64,000 bases of DNA from Rivihabitans pingtungensis (GCF_003201855.1 NZ_QJKI01000003.1:171313-235312), one strand, 5' to 3'. Counted from the stretch's first letter, positions 38,631 to 47,328 are shown. Notes: a model not told the origin generated them from the sequence alone. Numbers and translations are program-made.

Positions 38631-39083
38631 ATGCGCTCGCCTGACCCTCTGCACCTGGTGTGCCCGCACTGCGACGGCATCAATCGCCTGCCCGCCGCCC
38701 GGCTGGCCGATGCGCCCAACTGTGGCCATTGTCATCAGCCGCTGCTGAGCGGCCAGCCCCTGGAACTGACGGTGGACAATGCCGAGCGCCATCTGCGCCG
38801 CAATGAGATTCCGGTATTGGTGGATTTCTGGGCGCCGTGGTGCGGCCCCTGCCAGATGATGGCCCCGGCCTTTGCCCAGGCCGCTGCCGCACTGCCGCAG
38901 GTGCGCTTTGCCAAAATCAACACCCAGACCGAAACCACGCTGGGCCAGCGCTTTAATATCCGCAGCATTCCCACATTGGTGTTGTTTGTGAATGGACAAG
39001 AAGTACAACGCCAGGCCGGCGCGATGGACGCCGCCAGCATTCAGCGCTGGCTGGCGGCCGGGCTGCGACAGGCGGGCAAATAG
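38631..39083 (+). CDS. trxC: Thioredoxin TrxC (thioredoxin 2)
   Basis: Thioredoxin 2 is a cytosolic disulfide reductase with an N-terminal zinc finger. The 150-residue protein has two CxxC pairs (CPHC and CGHC) in the first 35 residues that bind zinc, then the thioredoxin active site WCGPC in VLVDFWAPWCGPCQMMAPAF, and the cis-proline block IRSIPTLVLFVNG. The ATG at 38631 is chosen over an upstream TTG. Confidence 0.94.
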   Translation: MRSPDPLHLVCPHCDGINRLPAARLADAPNCGHCHQPLLSGQPLELTVDNAERHLRRNEIPVLVDFWAPWCGPCQMMAPAFAQAAAALPQVRFAKINTQTETTLGQRFNIRSIPTLVLFVNGQEVQRQAGAMDAASIQRWLAAGLRQAGK

Positions 39084-39149
39084 CAGACAAGCCAGGACGG
39101 CAATCGGCCTCCCCAGCGCCGGCCGCCATTCGGGCCAAAGCGCACGGGG

Positions 39150-39261
39150 TAAGCGCGCTCACCAAAGCCAGCGCAGCGGCGCTGGCCAGGTGTGTGACCG
39201 CAGACAGTACAAGTCGTACGGCAAAGTCACACCACAACGCCAGGGTGGTGAGTGACTCTTA
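39150..39261 (-). repeat. Dispersed palindromic repeat, copy 9
   Basis: On the minus strand it starts at the stop of the CBS-domain gene (TAAGAGTCACTCACCACCCTGGCG) and has TTGCCGTACGACTTGTACTG in the centre. It ends TTTGGTGAGCGCGCTTA. Confidence 0.8.
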
Positions 39262-39687
39262 CTGCTGGATGTAACTCACCAGTTGCTCAATGGTTTGCGC
39301 CTGGGCATCCAGCGTGGCGCGCACCACATCGCGCATCGACACCATGCCCAGCACAGCGCCATGCTCCAGCACCGGCAAGTGGCGGATGTTTTTGTCAGTC
39401 ATCAGCGCCATGCACTGATCCACCGTATGCTCGGGGCCGATATAACACACCTTGTTGGTCATGATTTCGCCCACCAGCGTGGTAGCCGAAGTCTTGCCCA
39501 ACAACACCACGCGGCGGGCGTAATCACGCTCGGAAAAAATCCCGCGCAGGCTTTCCCCCTCCATCACCAGCACAGCGCCCACATTGTGCTCGGCCATCAC
39601 TTGCAGGGCTTGCAGCACGGTGGCGTCCAGCGGCACGCTAAAAAAACCGGCGGGTTTTTCTTTCAACAATTGGCGAACGGTCAGCAT
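39259..39687 (-). CDS. CBS-domain protein
   Basis: The 142-residue protein consists of two CBS domains (about residues 8-65 and 75-132), with VLQALQVMAEHNVGAVLVMEGESLRGIFSERDYARRV and MTDKNIRHLPVLEHGAVLGMVSMRDVV. Tandem CBS domains bind adenine nucleotides and act as energy sensors, here without an attached enzyme. It is divergent from the AAA+ ATPase gene across 292 bp, but its own upstream region lacks a good sigma-54 element. Confidence 0.9.
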   Translation of the reverse strand: MLTVRQLLKEKPAGFFSVPLDATVLQALQVMAEHNVGAVLVMEGESLRGIFSERDYARRVVLLGKTSATTLVGEIMTNKVCYIGPEHTVDQCMALMTDKNIRHLPVLEHGAVLGMVSMRDVVRATLDAQAQTIEQLVSYIQQ

Positions 39688-39862
39688 GGTCTCTCCTTGG
39701 TTGCGTCATACGATAGGCAAGGGGCGCAAAGGACGGCGCCAGGGCTCAGCAGGTCGCCAGGCCGGCGACAGGCGTGCTTTTGAGTTATAGCCGCTATCCG
39801 GCTGGAATGCAGGGCAAGTTGCGGCATGCTGTAGGCACGTCCACCGGGGTACAGCCTGGCGG

Positions 39863-39878
39863 TGTGCCATGCTTGACA
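39863..39878. promoter_or_regulatory. NifA-type upstream activator site of the AAA+ gene
   Basis: TGT-GCCATGCTTG-ACA matches the NifA binding consensus TGT-N10-ACA. It lies about 50 bp upstream of the -24 element at 39929. Confidence 0.65.
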
Positions 39879-39895
39879 ATCCACGCCACAAAAAA

Positions 39896-39908
39896 ATTCA
39901 ATCCATTG
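39896..39908 (+). promoter_or_regulatory. IHF-like site of the AAA+ gene
   Basis: ATTCAATCCATTG matches the IHF consensus WATCAA-N4-TTR at all but one defined position and lies between the NifA-type site and the sigma-54 element, where IHF would bend the DNA. Confidence 0.5.
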
Positions 39909-39928
39909 TTTTTAAAAATATATTTGTC

Positions 39929-39944
39929 TGGCACAAAACTCGCT
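39929..39944 (+). promoter_or_regulatory. Sigma-54 promoter of the AAA+ ATPase gene
   Basis: TGGCACAAAACTCGCT keeps GG and GC exactly 10 bases apart and matches TGGCACG-N4-TTGCW at most defined positions. It ends 35 bp before the start codon at 39980, a usual spacing. Confidence 0.65.
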
Positions 39945-39979
39945 GCACGCACACTTTCTTTTGCACACAGGTAAGCGCC

Positions 39980-41683
39980 ATGAAAGTCAGCATCGAGCGC
40001 GGGCACTTTGAAGCCTTGTTGGCCGAGTTTCCCCGATTGCAACCCTGGGCAGCGCAGCTGCGCTTTGGCAATCGGGTGGAGATGGCGTTTGCCGATTTGC
40101 ACGACGCCGAGCTGGCGCAGCTGGTGACCCGCTATCAGGCCGGCGGCGTCACCCTGCGCGCGCAGGCTGCGCAGTTGCTCACCCTGCAACAGGCGCTGGC
40201 GGCAGGCGGCGCGCGCTTTGGCGAAGACGAGCTGGATGCGCTGGCCCCGGCGCTGGCGCATTATCTGATTGACGGCGCGCTACGCGGCTGGCTGTTTTCG
40301 GCGCAAATCACCGGCAAGCCGCTGGCCTATGTGGTGAGCCGGCTGGATTACACCCCGCCATCGGAAGACGAAACCGGCAAAGTGTTTATCGAGCTCAAGG
40401 CCAATTCACGCGCGCGGCTGGCCACCGTCACCGTGCGCCTGTCGGCCGCCGACATTGCCGGGCGCACCCTGGCCGAGGCGCTGGCGCACAAAGGTTTTGT
40501 CAAAGAAACCCCGGCGCTGTTGGCCAGCTACGACGAAGCCGCCGAGCGCTATTTTGACTGGCGCGCGCGCTACGGCGCGCAGTTTTCTGCGCGTGGGGTG
40601 GGCTGGTTTGCCGACAACCCCACCGCCACCCACCGCGACACCGACTATGCGCGCAAGGATGTGGTGATTCTGTCGTCCACCGGCCAGCCGGCGCGGCTGG
40701 TCAACGACGAAGGCATTCTGGGCGAACGCCCGCTGGCGCTGGACGCCACTGGCGACATCCTCAGCAAATTTCTGCGCCGGCTCACCCGCAGCAATCTGTT
40801 GAGCAGCCGCCAGGAAGCCGACCTGGAAACCCTGCAAGGCCAGATGCCCAGGGGCGCGTTCACCGAGCTGCCGGTGCATTTTTACATCCTCACCTTCCAC
40901 CTGGATCTGCACCACTATGTGTGGGTGCATGTGGACGACATGACGCCGTATGTCTATCAACCGGCGCTGAAAACCAAGCTGGTGCTGCCGCCACAGCAAA
41001 CCGACCTGATCGACATCCTCACCGCCGAAATGGACGTGCTGATGGACGACATCGTCGCCGGCAAATCCGGCGGCACCACCGTGCTGTGCGCCGGCCCGGC
41101 CGGGGTGGGCAAAACCCTGACCGCCGAGGTGTACGCCGAAATCATCCAGCGCCCGCTCTACCGCGTGCACTCTGGCCAACTGGGGCTGAACGTCGGCGCC
41201 ATGGAAACCGCGCTGAAAGAAGTGCTCACCCGCGCCCAGCGCTGGGGCGCGGTGATGCTGATCGACGAAGCCGATGTCTATATCAAACGCCGCGACGACA
41301 ATATCACCATGAACGCCGTGGTCGGCGTGTTCCTGCGCGTGCTGGAATATTTCAACGGCCTGCTGTTTCTCACCACCAACCGGGTGGACGACATCGACGA
41401 GGCAATTGTCTCGCGCTGCATCGCCCTGATCCGCTTTCACCCACCCCAACACGACGACCGCCGGCGCATCTGGGCGGTGATGAGCGAGCAATTTGGCCTG
41501 GCGCTTGACCCCGCGCTGATGGACGAACTGGCCAGCCGCTTTCCCGCCGCCACCGGCCGCGACATCAAAGGCCTGGCCAAACTGGTGGCCAAATACTGCC
41601 ACCACAAGGCGGTAGCGCCGACGCTGGAGGTGTTTATCCGCTGCTCGGCGTTTCGGGGGATGGATGTGGTGGGGGTGGGGTGA
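39980..41683 (+). CDS. AAA+ ATPase of unknown function, predicted NifA/sigma-54 target
   Basis: The 567-residue protein has a single AAA domain in its C-terminal third: Walker A CAGPAGVGKTLTAEVYAE (about residues 372-388), Walker B VMLIDEADVYIKRR, sensor 1 LLFLTTNRVDDIDEAIVSRC, and a C-terminal lid helix region ATGRDIKGLAKLVAKYC. The first 350 residues match no domain I recognise. There is no protease, ClpX zinc finger or membrane segment. It sits at the edge of the nif island, convergent with nifF, and has a NifA-type site, an IHF-like site and a sigma-54 element upstream. A remodelling role in nitrogenase assembly or repair is inference only. Confidence 0.85.
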   Translation: MKVSIERGHFEALLAEFPRLQPWAAQLRFGNRVEMAFADLHDAELAQLVTRYQAGGVTLRAQAAQLLTLQQALAAGGARFGEDELDALAPALAHYLIDGALRGWLFSAQITGKPLAYVVSRLDYTPPSEDETGKVFIELKANSRARLATVTVRLSAADIAGRTLAEALAHKGFVKETPALLASYDEAAERYFDWRARYGAQFSARGVGWFADNPTATHRDTDYARKDVVILSSTGQPARLVNDEGILGERPLALDATGDILSKFLRRLTRSNLLSSRQEADLETLQGQMPRGAFTELPVHFYILTFHLDLHHYVWVHVDDMTPYVYQPALKTKLVLPPQQTDLIDILTAEMDVLMDDIVAGKSGGTTVLCAGPAGVGKTLTAEVYAEIIQRPLYRVHSGQLGLNVGAMETALKEVLTRAQRWGAVMLIDEADVYIKRRDDNITMNAVVGVFLRVLEYFNGLLFLTTNRVDDIDEAIVSRCIALIRFHPPQHDDRRRIWAVMSEQFGLALDPALMDELASRFPAATGRDIKGLAKLVAKYCHHKAVAPTLEVFIRCSAFRGMDVVGVG

Positions 41684-41688
41684 GAGTA

Positions 41689-41716
41689 CCCGTGCAGGAT
41701 GTCCTTCCTGCACGGG
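41689..41716 (+). terminator. Hairpin between the AAA+ gene and nifF
   Basis: CCCGTGCAGGA pairs perfectly with TCCTGCACGGG around six bases. No T tract follows on either strand, so it may terminate weakly or only stabilise 3' ends of the convergent transcripts. Confidence 0.5.
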
Positions 41717-41728
41717 CAGCGCAACGCC

Positions 41729-42340
<612 letters not shown>

Positions 42341-42377
42341 TCAGGCAATACGCAGCATTGCCGGAGGGAAGAAAACA

Positions 42378-43586
42378 TCAGGCATAAGTCGGTGCAAAAC
42401 TGGCTTCCGGGTTGGCCGACGGGCCTTTGTCGCCCCAGTACGGCGACAGCTTGCGCAGTTGGGCGATGATGTCCGGCACAGCGGCAATCACCCGATCGAC
42501 TTCGGCTTCGGTGTTGTAGCGCGACAGCGAGAAGCGGATGGTGCCGTGGGCGGCGGTATAGGGGATGCCCATGGCGCGCATCACATGCGAGGGCTCCAGC
42601 GAGCCCGAGGTGCAGGCCGAGCCCGAGCTGCACGCGATGCCCAGCTTGTTTAGCAGCAGCAGGATGGCCTCGCCTTCGATGTACTCAAACGCAATATTGC
42701 AGGTGTTGGGCAGGCGGTTGCTGGGGTCGCCGGTGACAAAGCAATGGCTGACCTGGCTGAGGATGCCTTTTTCCAGCTTGTCGCGCAGCGCCTTCACCGT
42801 GGTGTTTTCGGCGTCCATATGCTGCATGGCCAGCTCGCAGGCCATGCCCAGGGCGACAATGGAGGCGGAGTTCTCGGTGCCGGCGCGACGGCCGCGCTCT
42901 TGGTGGCCGCCGCGCAGCAGCGGGCGGAAGCGGCAGCCGCGACGCAGGTAGAGCACGCCAATGCCCTTGGGCGCGTGCAGTTTGTGGCCAGACAGCGACA
43001 GCATGTCGATCTTGGTGTTTTTCAGGTCGATGGGGATCTTGCCCACCGCCTGCACGGCGTCGGTGTGAAACATGATGCCCTTGGCGGCGGCCAGTTCGGC
43101 CATTTCCACCACCGGGAAAATCGTGCCGGTTTCGTTATTGGCCCACATCACCGAGACAATCGCCACGCGGTCATTCAGCAGCGATTTGTATTCGTCCATG
43201 TCCAGCCGGCCGCGCTTGTCCACTTTCAGCTTGTGGACGATATAGCCTTCTTTTTCCAGCCACTCGCACAGGGTGAGGATGGCCGGGTGCTCGACCACGG
43301 TGGTGATGATGGTGTTGCGGTCGGGCTGGGCTTTCAGCGCCGACAGGATGGCGGTGGAGTCGGATTCGGTGCCGCAGGAGGTGAAGATGATTTCCGAATC
43401 ATGCTCGGCGCCCAGCAGGGCCTGCACCTGGCTGCGGGCGTTTTTCAGCGCCTTGCCCACCTGGCTGCCAAAGGCGTGCATCGACGAGGCGTTGCCAAAG
43501 TGTTCGGTGAAAAACGGCAGCATGGCTTCCACCACGGCAGGGTCAACCCGGGTGGTGGCGTTATTGTCCAGATAGATCGGTTCCAT
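42378..43586 (-). CDS. nifS: Cysteine desulfurase NifS
   Basis: NifS supplies sulfur from cysteine for nitrogenase Fe-S clusters. The 402-residue PLP enzyme starts MEPIYLDNNATTRVDP, carries the PLP lysine in LSLSGHKLHAPKGIG, and has the catalytic cysteine in CSSGSACTSGSLEPSHVM. The ATG at 43586 follows GGAGTCGCCC. It is third in iscA-nifU-nifS(-nifF). The NifS rather than IscS assignment rests on context and on the NifS-type start. Confidence 0.94.
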   Translation of the reverse strand: MEPIYLDNNATTRVDPAVVEAMLPFFTEHFGNASSMHAFGSQVGKALKNARSQVQALLGAEHDSEIIFTSCGTESDSTAILSALKAQPDRNTIITTVVEHPAILTLCEWLEKEGYIVHKLKVDKRGRLDMDEYKSLLNDRVAIVSVMWANNETGTIFPVVEMAELAAAKGIMFHTDAVQAVGKIPIDLKNTKIDMLSLSGHKLHAPKGIGVLYLRRGCRFRPLLRGGHQERGRRAGTENSASIVALGMACELAMQHMDAENTTVKALRDKLEKGILSQVSHCFVTGDPSNRLPNTCNIAFEYIEGEAILLLLNKLGIACSSGSACTSGSLEPSHVMRAMGIPYTAAHGTIRFSLSRYNTEAEVDRVIAAVPDIIAQLRKLSPYWGDKGPSANPEASFAPTYA

Positions 43587-43614
43587 GGGCGACTCCAAAC
43601 TAGCGGGGAGAGAG

Positions 43615-43638
43615 GCCGGGCGGCGCGCGCCGCCCGGC
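43615..43638 (-). other. GC-rich hairpin between nifU and nifS
   Basis: GCCGGGCG and CGCCCGGC flank GCGCGCGC, giving a very stable stem in the 88-bp gap. It may set the ratio of nifU to nifS message. Confidence 0.5.
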
Positions 43639-43674
43639 TGACAGACAATCCAGTAAAACCCGGTGAATCGGAAA

Positions 43675-44571
43675 TCAGGCTTCGGCCGGCATGTGCGAGG
43701 ACGGCAGCACCTGCACCAGCTCGCCCAGCGTTTCGATCATCTTTTGCTGGATGCCGCCCAAGGTGGCGGCTTCCATCATGCAGCCCGAGCAGGCGCCCTT
43801 GAGGTGCACATAGATTTTCTTGCCCTGCACATCGGCCAGCTCGACATCGCCGTGGTCGCGTTGCAGCATCGGGCGCACCGACTCCAGCACTTCTTCGATT
43901 TTTTTGATTTTTTCCACGATGGACAGCTTCTTGGCCGGCGGCTTGGGCGCTTCCGGCGTGGCCGGACAGGCCGGCGGCGGCGACACTTCGCCAGCGCCCG
44001 GGCTGTCGGCCTTGACCTTGGCCAGGATTTCTTCGATGCCCTCATGGCAAGCCGCGCAACCGCCGCCAGCCTTGGTGTAGAAAGTGACTTCTTCGACGGT
44101 GTGCAGATTGTTGGCGCGAATCACGTCTTCGATCATCACCGCGTCCACGGCAAAGCACTTGCACACCAGCGCACCTTCTTCGTGGTCGTCTTTCCATTCT
44201 TCACCACGGTAGTTGGCCACCGCCGCTTGCAGCGCTTCGCGGCCCATCACCGAACAGTGCATTTTTTCTGGCGGCAGGCCATCCAGAAAATCAGCGATGT
44301 CCTGGTTGGAGACCTTCAGCGCCTCGTCCAGGGTCATGCCCTTGATCATCTCGGTCAGCGCCGACGACGAAGCAATGGCCGAACCGCAGCCAAAGGTCTG
44401 GAAGTGCGCGTCTTCGATGACTTCGCTTTCCGGGTTCACCTTGAGCATCAGGCGCAGCGCGTCCCCGCACTGGATCGAACCCACATCGCCAATGCCATTG
44501 GCGTCTTCCAGCGGGCCAGCGTTGCGCGGGTTGAAAAAGTGCTCACGAACTTTGTCGGAATATTCCCACAT
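43675..44571 (-). CDS. nifU: Fe-S cluster scaffold protein NifU
   Basis: The 298-residue protein has the three-domain NifU layout. The N-terminal IscU-like scaffold has [30 protein letters not shown] and [12 protein letters not shown] central 2Fe-2S ferredoxin-like domain follows, with [44 protein letters not shown]. The C-terminal Nfu domain carries the CSGC pair in [21 protein letters not shown] precedes the ATG. It assembles clusters for NifH and the FeMo-cofactor pathway. Confidence 0.96.
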   Translation of the reverse strand: MWEYSDKVREHFFNPRNAGPLEDANGIGDVGSIQCGDALRLMLKVNPESEVIEDAHFQTFGCGSAIASSSALTEMIKGMTLDEALKVSNQDIADFLDGLPPEKMHCSVMGREALQAAVANYRGEEWKDDHEEGALVCKCFAVDAVMIEDVIRANNLHTVEEVTFYTKAGGGCAACHEGIEEILAKVKADSPGAGEVSPPPACPATPEAPKPPAKKLSIVEKIKKIEEVLESVRPMLQRDHGDVELADVQGKKIYVHLKGACSGCMMEAATLGGIQQKMIETLGELVQVLPSSHMPAEA

Positions 44572-44718
44572 GATGGGGGCCTCCTGGGCATGGCGACCGC
44601 CCCGGCGCATCCGGCGCGCGGGCGTGTCGCGTGTTCTGGAAAATGCTGCGTCTTGCTGCGCGACGCCAGTCGGTCGGGGGGATGGGGCGTCAGGCAGCGC
44701 AAAAACAAAAAAACAGCC

Positions 44719-45042
44719 TTACACGGAGAACGACTGGCCGCAGGAACACTGCGCGCTGGCACTCGGATTATCAAAACGGAAGCCGGTGTGGGTCAGCGTG
44801 TCGATGAAATCAATGTTCACGCTGTCAATCATCGGGTGGGTGATCGGATCGACCAGAATGGTCACGCCGTCGATATCGAACGACCAATCGTCGTCGGCTT
44901 TTTCGGTTTCCAGACGCATGCCGTATTGCAGGCCAGAGCAACCGCCGCCGGACACGGTCAGGCGCAGACCGGCGACAGGGGTTTCAGAACCCCGGATGAA
45001 GCGTTCGATGGCTTTTTTGGCGGCGGGGGTAAGTGTGATCAT
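44719..45042 (-). CDS. HesB/IscA-type A-type Fe-S carrier, nif-linked
   Basis: The 107-residue protein has the A-type cysteine pattern: one Cys in GGGCSGLQYGM and two in AQCSCGQSF near the C terminus. It is the counterpart of the IscA-nif gene beside nifU in Azotobacter and probably delivers clusters to nitrogenase-pathway proteins. It heads the iscA-nifU-nifS operon and has a complete sigma-54/IHF/NifA promoter just upstream. A GGAGATTCCGCC site precedes the ATG. Confidence 0.92.
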   Translation of the reverse strand: MITLTPAAKKAIERFIRGSETPVAGLRLTVSGGGCSGLQYGMRLETEKADDDWSFDIDGVTILVDPITHPMIDSVNIDFIDTLTHTGFRFDNPSASAQCSCGQSFSV

Positions 45043-45077
45043 GGCGGAATCTCCTGGTTGTCCCTGATGGAGATGTC

Positions 45078-45093
45078 AGCAAACCCCGTGCCA
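45078..45093 (-). promoter_or_regulatory. Sigma-54 promoter of the iscA-nifU-nifS operon
   Basis: On the minus strand, TGGCACGGGGTTTGCT matches TGGCACG-N4-TTGCW perfectly. It ends 35 bp upstream of the iscA start. Confidence 0.9.
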
Positions 45094-45120
45094 TTTGTTG
45101 CGCTGCGCAAATTTGATTAA

Positions 45121-45133
45121 AATCAAATATTTA
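45121..45133 (+). promoter_or_regulatory. IHF-like site of the iscA-nifUS promoter
   Basis: AATCAAATATTTA fits WATCAA-N4-TTR at every defined position and lies between the sigma-54 element and the NifA-type site. Confidence 0.75.
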
Positions 45134-45152
45134 CGCAAACACACCCCGGAAT

Positions 45153-45168
45153 TGTCACAAACAAAACA
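45153..45168. promoter_or_regulatory. NifA-type upstream activator site of iscA-nifUS
   Basis: TGT-CACAAACAAA-ACA matches TGT-N10-ACA, about 60 bp upstream of the -24 element. Confidence 0.75.
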
Positions 45169-45319
45169 TTGTCACTGTCGGCTCTACGACCGACAGCCAC
45201 ACACAAGACAACGGACCAAATGCGCCATATATTGCACACAGCCGCGTATGGCGCAATTCAACGCGCCGCCCGTGGCGCTTAGCCCGCCGTGTCCCCCGTG
45301 TGGCGCGCCGAGCATCGCA

Positions 45320-45394
45320 GAAAGTCAGGGAGCTGTCCGCCACGGCTAAGCGGCGGCGCAGCCGACGCGCCATTCCGTGGCGGCCCTGACTTTC
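45320..45394. repeat. Long imperfect inverted repeat
   Basis: GAAAGTCAGGG and CCGCCACGG (45320-45345) are mirrored by CCGTGGCGG and CCCTGACTTTC (45375-45394), giving an interrupted 20-bp stem. It lies in the 535-bp gap between iscA and the unknown gene ending at 45578 and belongs to a different family from the dispersed repeat. Confidence 0.6.
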
Positions 45395-45445
45395 GAGAAG
45401 CACAGGGAACCCGAAGGGCGCGGCGCCCGGGTCGCCTTTCTTTTC

Positions 45446-45477
45446 CCCCTTTTCTTTGGCGAGACAAAGAAAAGGGG
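45446..45477. repeat. Perfect 13-bp hairpin
   Basis: CCCCTTTTCTTTG and CAAAGAAAAGGGG pair perfectly around GCGAGA. A GCGGGGC-GAA-GCCCCGC hairpin follows at 45484-45500. The block could end transcription of the nifN operon, which terminates at 45578. No gene is evident in the gap. Confidence 0.6.
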
Positions 45478-45577
45478 TCGGGTGCGGGGCGAAGCCCCGC
45501 CCAAAATCCAGCCGCTGCGCGCCAGCGCAGCCACTCATCACAGACCACACCCCAGCGCAACCAAAGCTCACACACCC

Positions 45578-45994
45578 TCACCCCAACACATGCTCATACG
45601 CCAGGCGCAGAATCTCCAGCTCCACCTCGCGGCACTGCCGCGCCTCGGTCAGCTGGATAAACCGCCCGGCGCAGCGCTCGGCGGCGTCAAACGGCGGGTC
45701 AATCGCGGTAAACGCCCCCAGCAACACCGGCACATCGCCTTCTGGCGTATCCACCCAGCAATGAAACTCGGCGTCCAGTTCGATGCTGCCGGCGGGCAGG
45801 GCCAGCCAGGCTTCGGCTTCGCGCGTTACCGTGGCCGGATGAAAATACAATTTGGGCGCATAGCCAGGATCGCGCAGCATGGCCAGCGCAGGCAGCGGCG
45901 CAAAGGCCAGCATGCCGTCGGGCAGGCGCAGATAGCGCACGCGGCCGCTGGTGCGATGCTTGTGCAACAGCAACAGGCGCGGTTGCAAGGACAT
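45578..45994 (-). CDS. Unknown nif-operon protein, 138 aa
   Basis: I do not recognise this protein. It starts MSLQPRLLLLHKHRTSGRVR, is soluble and mixed alpha/beta in character, and has a few scattered Cys residues (FHCW, ERCAG, RQCRE) without a cluster motif. It is the last gene of the nifN-nifX-rseC-like-DUF269-DUF683-fdxB series and lies 3 bp after the next unknown gene, so coexpression with FeMo-cofactor genes is near certain. No catalytic motif is visible. Confidence 0.7.
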   Translation of the reverse strand: MSLQPRLLLLHKHRTSGRVRYLRLPDGMLAFAPLPALAMLRDPGYAPKLYFHPATVTREAEAWLALPAGSIELDAEFHCWVDTPEGDVPVLLGAFTAIDPPFDAAERCAGRFIQLTEARQCREVELEILRLAYEHVLG

Positions 45995-45997
45995 GGG

Positions 45998-46348
45998 TCA
46001 ATCCTCGGCGGGCAGCTCAATCAACACGGCTTCGCCGCGCCACGCGGCGGGCGCGCCCCAAACCTGCACCGCGTCAATAAAGCAGCCGGGCCGCGTGGGG
46101 TGCGGCGCCAGCACTTGGTATTCGGCAAACACCCGGCCGTCGGGAAAAAATGTCGCTTGGCCATAGCGCGCGCCGCCCCGCCAGGTGGCCAGCACGCTGA
46201 CCGCCTGGGTGTAAGGGTCGGCCGCTTCGCTCAGGCTGGCCTGGGCCCAGATGGGCTCGTCGCCCAGCGAGACGCCAAGGCGCGCGGCCTGCTCACGCAG
46301 CGCCGCGCACAGTGATTCGCCCACGGCGGGATCCAGCGTGGCCGGCAT
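45998..46348 (-). CDS. Unknown nif-operon protein, 116 aa
   Basis: I do not recognise this protein. It is soluble, with ESLCAALREQAARLGVSLGDEP near the start and FFPDGRVFAEYQVLAPHP in the middle, and has no cofactor motif. Its start shares a base with the fdxB stop (TGATG), which indicates translational coupling to the nif ferredoxin. It may act with the 138-aa product encoded directly after it. Confidence 0.7.
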   Translation of the reverse strand: MPATLDPAVGESLCAALREQAARLGVSLGDEPIWAQASLSEAADPYTQAVSVLATWRGGARYGQATFFPDGRVFAEYQVLAPHPTRPGCFIDAVQVWGAPAAWRGEAVLIELPAED

Positions 46349-46626
46349 CAGGCGGCCAGCGGCTCGTAGCTGTAGCAGTCCTTGGGGCAGACGCGGCCAC
46401 AGGAGCCACAGCCAATGCAGTCATTGGCGTTGGCGATCGACATCACCATCATGTTGTCGTCGTCTTCGTCGTCGTCCTCCAGCTCGCGCTCGACCAGGTC
46501 GAGCACGTCGCGCGGACAGACCTTATAGCAGCGGCCGCAGCCGATGCATTTTTCTTGGTTCAGGTCGGTGACAAACTGCGGAATCCATTCGGATCCGCCA
46601 CGGGTCAGGCCGGTGACTTGCGGCAT
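46348..46626 (-). CDS. fdxB: Nif-specific ferredoxin III (FdxB)
   Basis: The 92-residue protein has two 4Fe-4S motifs, CIGCGRCYKVCPRDV and CIGCGSCGRVCPKDC, separated by an acidic insertion rich in Glu/Asp (ERELEDDDEDDDN). It begins MPQVTGLTRGGSEWIPQFV, the typical start of nif ferredoxin III. It probably donates electrons in FeMo-cofactor synthesis rather than to nitrogenase directly. It is five bases downstream of the DUF683 gene. Confidence 0.92.
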   Translation of the reverse strand: MPQVTGLTRGGSEWIPQFVTDLNQEKCIGCGRCYKVCPRDVLDLVERELEDDDEDDDNMMVMSIANANDCIGCGSCGRVCPKDCYSYEPLAA

Positions 46627-46631
46627 GGGAA

Positions 46632-46841
46632 TCACCCTTTCTGTGCTGCTTTCAGCCGGGCGGTGGCGTCCGCCCAGGCCTTGCAGGCATCGTAAGTGGA
46701 TTGAGAAATGGTCGGGATCTCGTGGTAGGCCGCCGGCAGGCGGTCCTCCACCAGATCGTGCAATTGCGACGCCCACTCGGAGGCGATGCGCTTGAGTTTT
46801 TTCACTTCTTTATCAAGCGCCTGGATTTCGTCTTCGCTCAT
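46632..46841 (-). CDS. DUF683/CCE_0567-type nif-linked small protein
   Basis: The 69-residue all-helical protein (ALDKEVKKLKRIASEWASQLHDLVEDRLPAAYHEIP) matches the DUF683/CCE_0567 group. Members of this group form small four-helix metal-binding bundles and are encoded next to nifX in many diazotrophs. It lies between the DUF269 gene and fdxB. Its precise role is unknown. Confidence 0.88.
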   Translation of the reverse strand: MSEDEIQALDKEVKKLKRIASEWASQLHDLVEDRLPAAYHEIPTISQSTYDACKAWADATARLKAAQKG

Positions 46842-46857
46842 CTTCGCCTCCGTGTGC

Positions 46858-47328
46858 TTACAGGCCGGCCACGTCAGAATATTTGCCGATGCGCTCCAGC
46901 GCCACGGCCAGCAGCTTGTCGGCTTCGTCCTTCATTTTGGACAGGCTGTCAAAGCCAAAGCGGTGTACGTCGCGCAGGGTTTTGTCCACCACCACCAGCT
47001 TGCCCACGGTGATCAGCGCGCGGCCAAAGCCTTCGTGGGTCAGGTGGATCAGCGGCACGGCCAGCAGGCGGCATTCTTTTTCGATCAGCACGGCGATGGC
47101 GTTGTACAGCGCCTTCACCCGCGCCAGGGTTTCTTCGTCCGGGTCGCCCACCAGCGGGATTTCCTGACGGCGGGCGCGGGTCAGCACGAAGGGATCGAGG
47201 ATTTTTTCCGGGCTTTGGCCGTTGTAGACGCCGTAGGTGTCCAGCGCGCGCATCTGGCGCACCATTTCGCGGATGAAGTCAGTGCCCAGGATCGGGTCGG
47301 ATTCTTGCACAACAGGGGCGGTGCTCAT
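46858..47328 (-). CDS. NifX-associated protein (DUF269)
   Basis: The 156-residue protein matches the NifX-associated DUF269 family, with FIREMVRQMRALDTYGVYNGQSPEKILDPFVL and LTHEGFGRALITVGKLVVVDKTLRDVHRFGF. It is a regular companion of nifX in many nif clusters, but its biochemical role is unknown. GGAGACCCCACC precedes the ATG. Confidence 0.92.
   Translation of the reverse strand: MSTAPVVQESDPILGTDFIREMVRQMRALDTYGVYNGQSPEKILDPFVLTRARRQEIPLVGDPDEETLARVKALYNAIAVLIEKECRLLAVPLIHLTHEGFGRALITVGKLVVVDKTLRDVHRFGFDSLSKMKDEADKLLAVALERIGKYSDVAGL

Noticed and set aside
39710..39745. A sigma-54-like element before the CBS-domain gene (TGGCGCCGTCCTTTGC on the minus strand)
   Set aside because: The GG and GC dinucleotides are 11 rather than 10 bases apart, and no NifA-type site fits.
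45289..45660. Arg/Pro-rich open frames in the iscA upstream gap
   Set aside because: They are read through inverted repeats, overlap each other on both strands and lack ribosome-binding sites.
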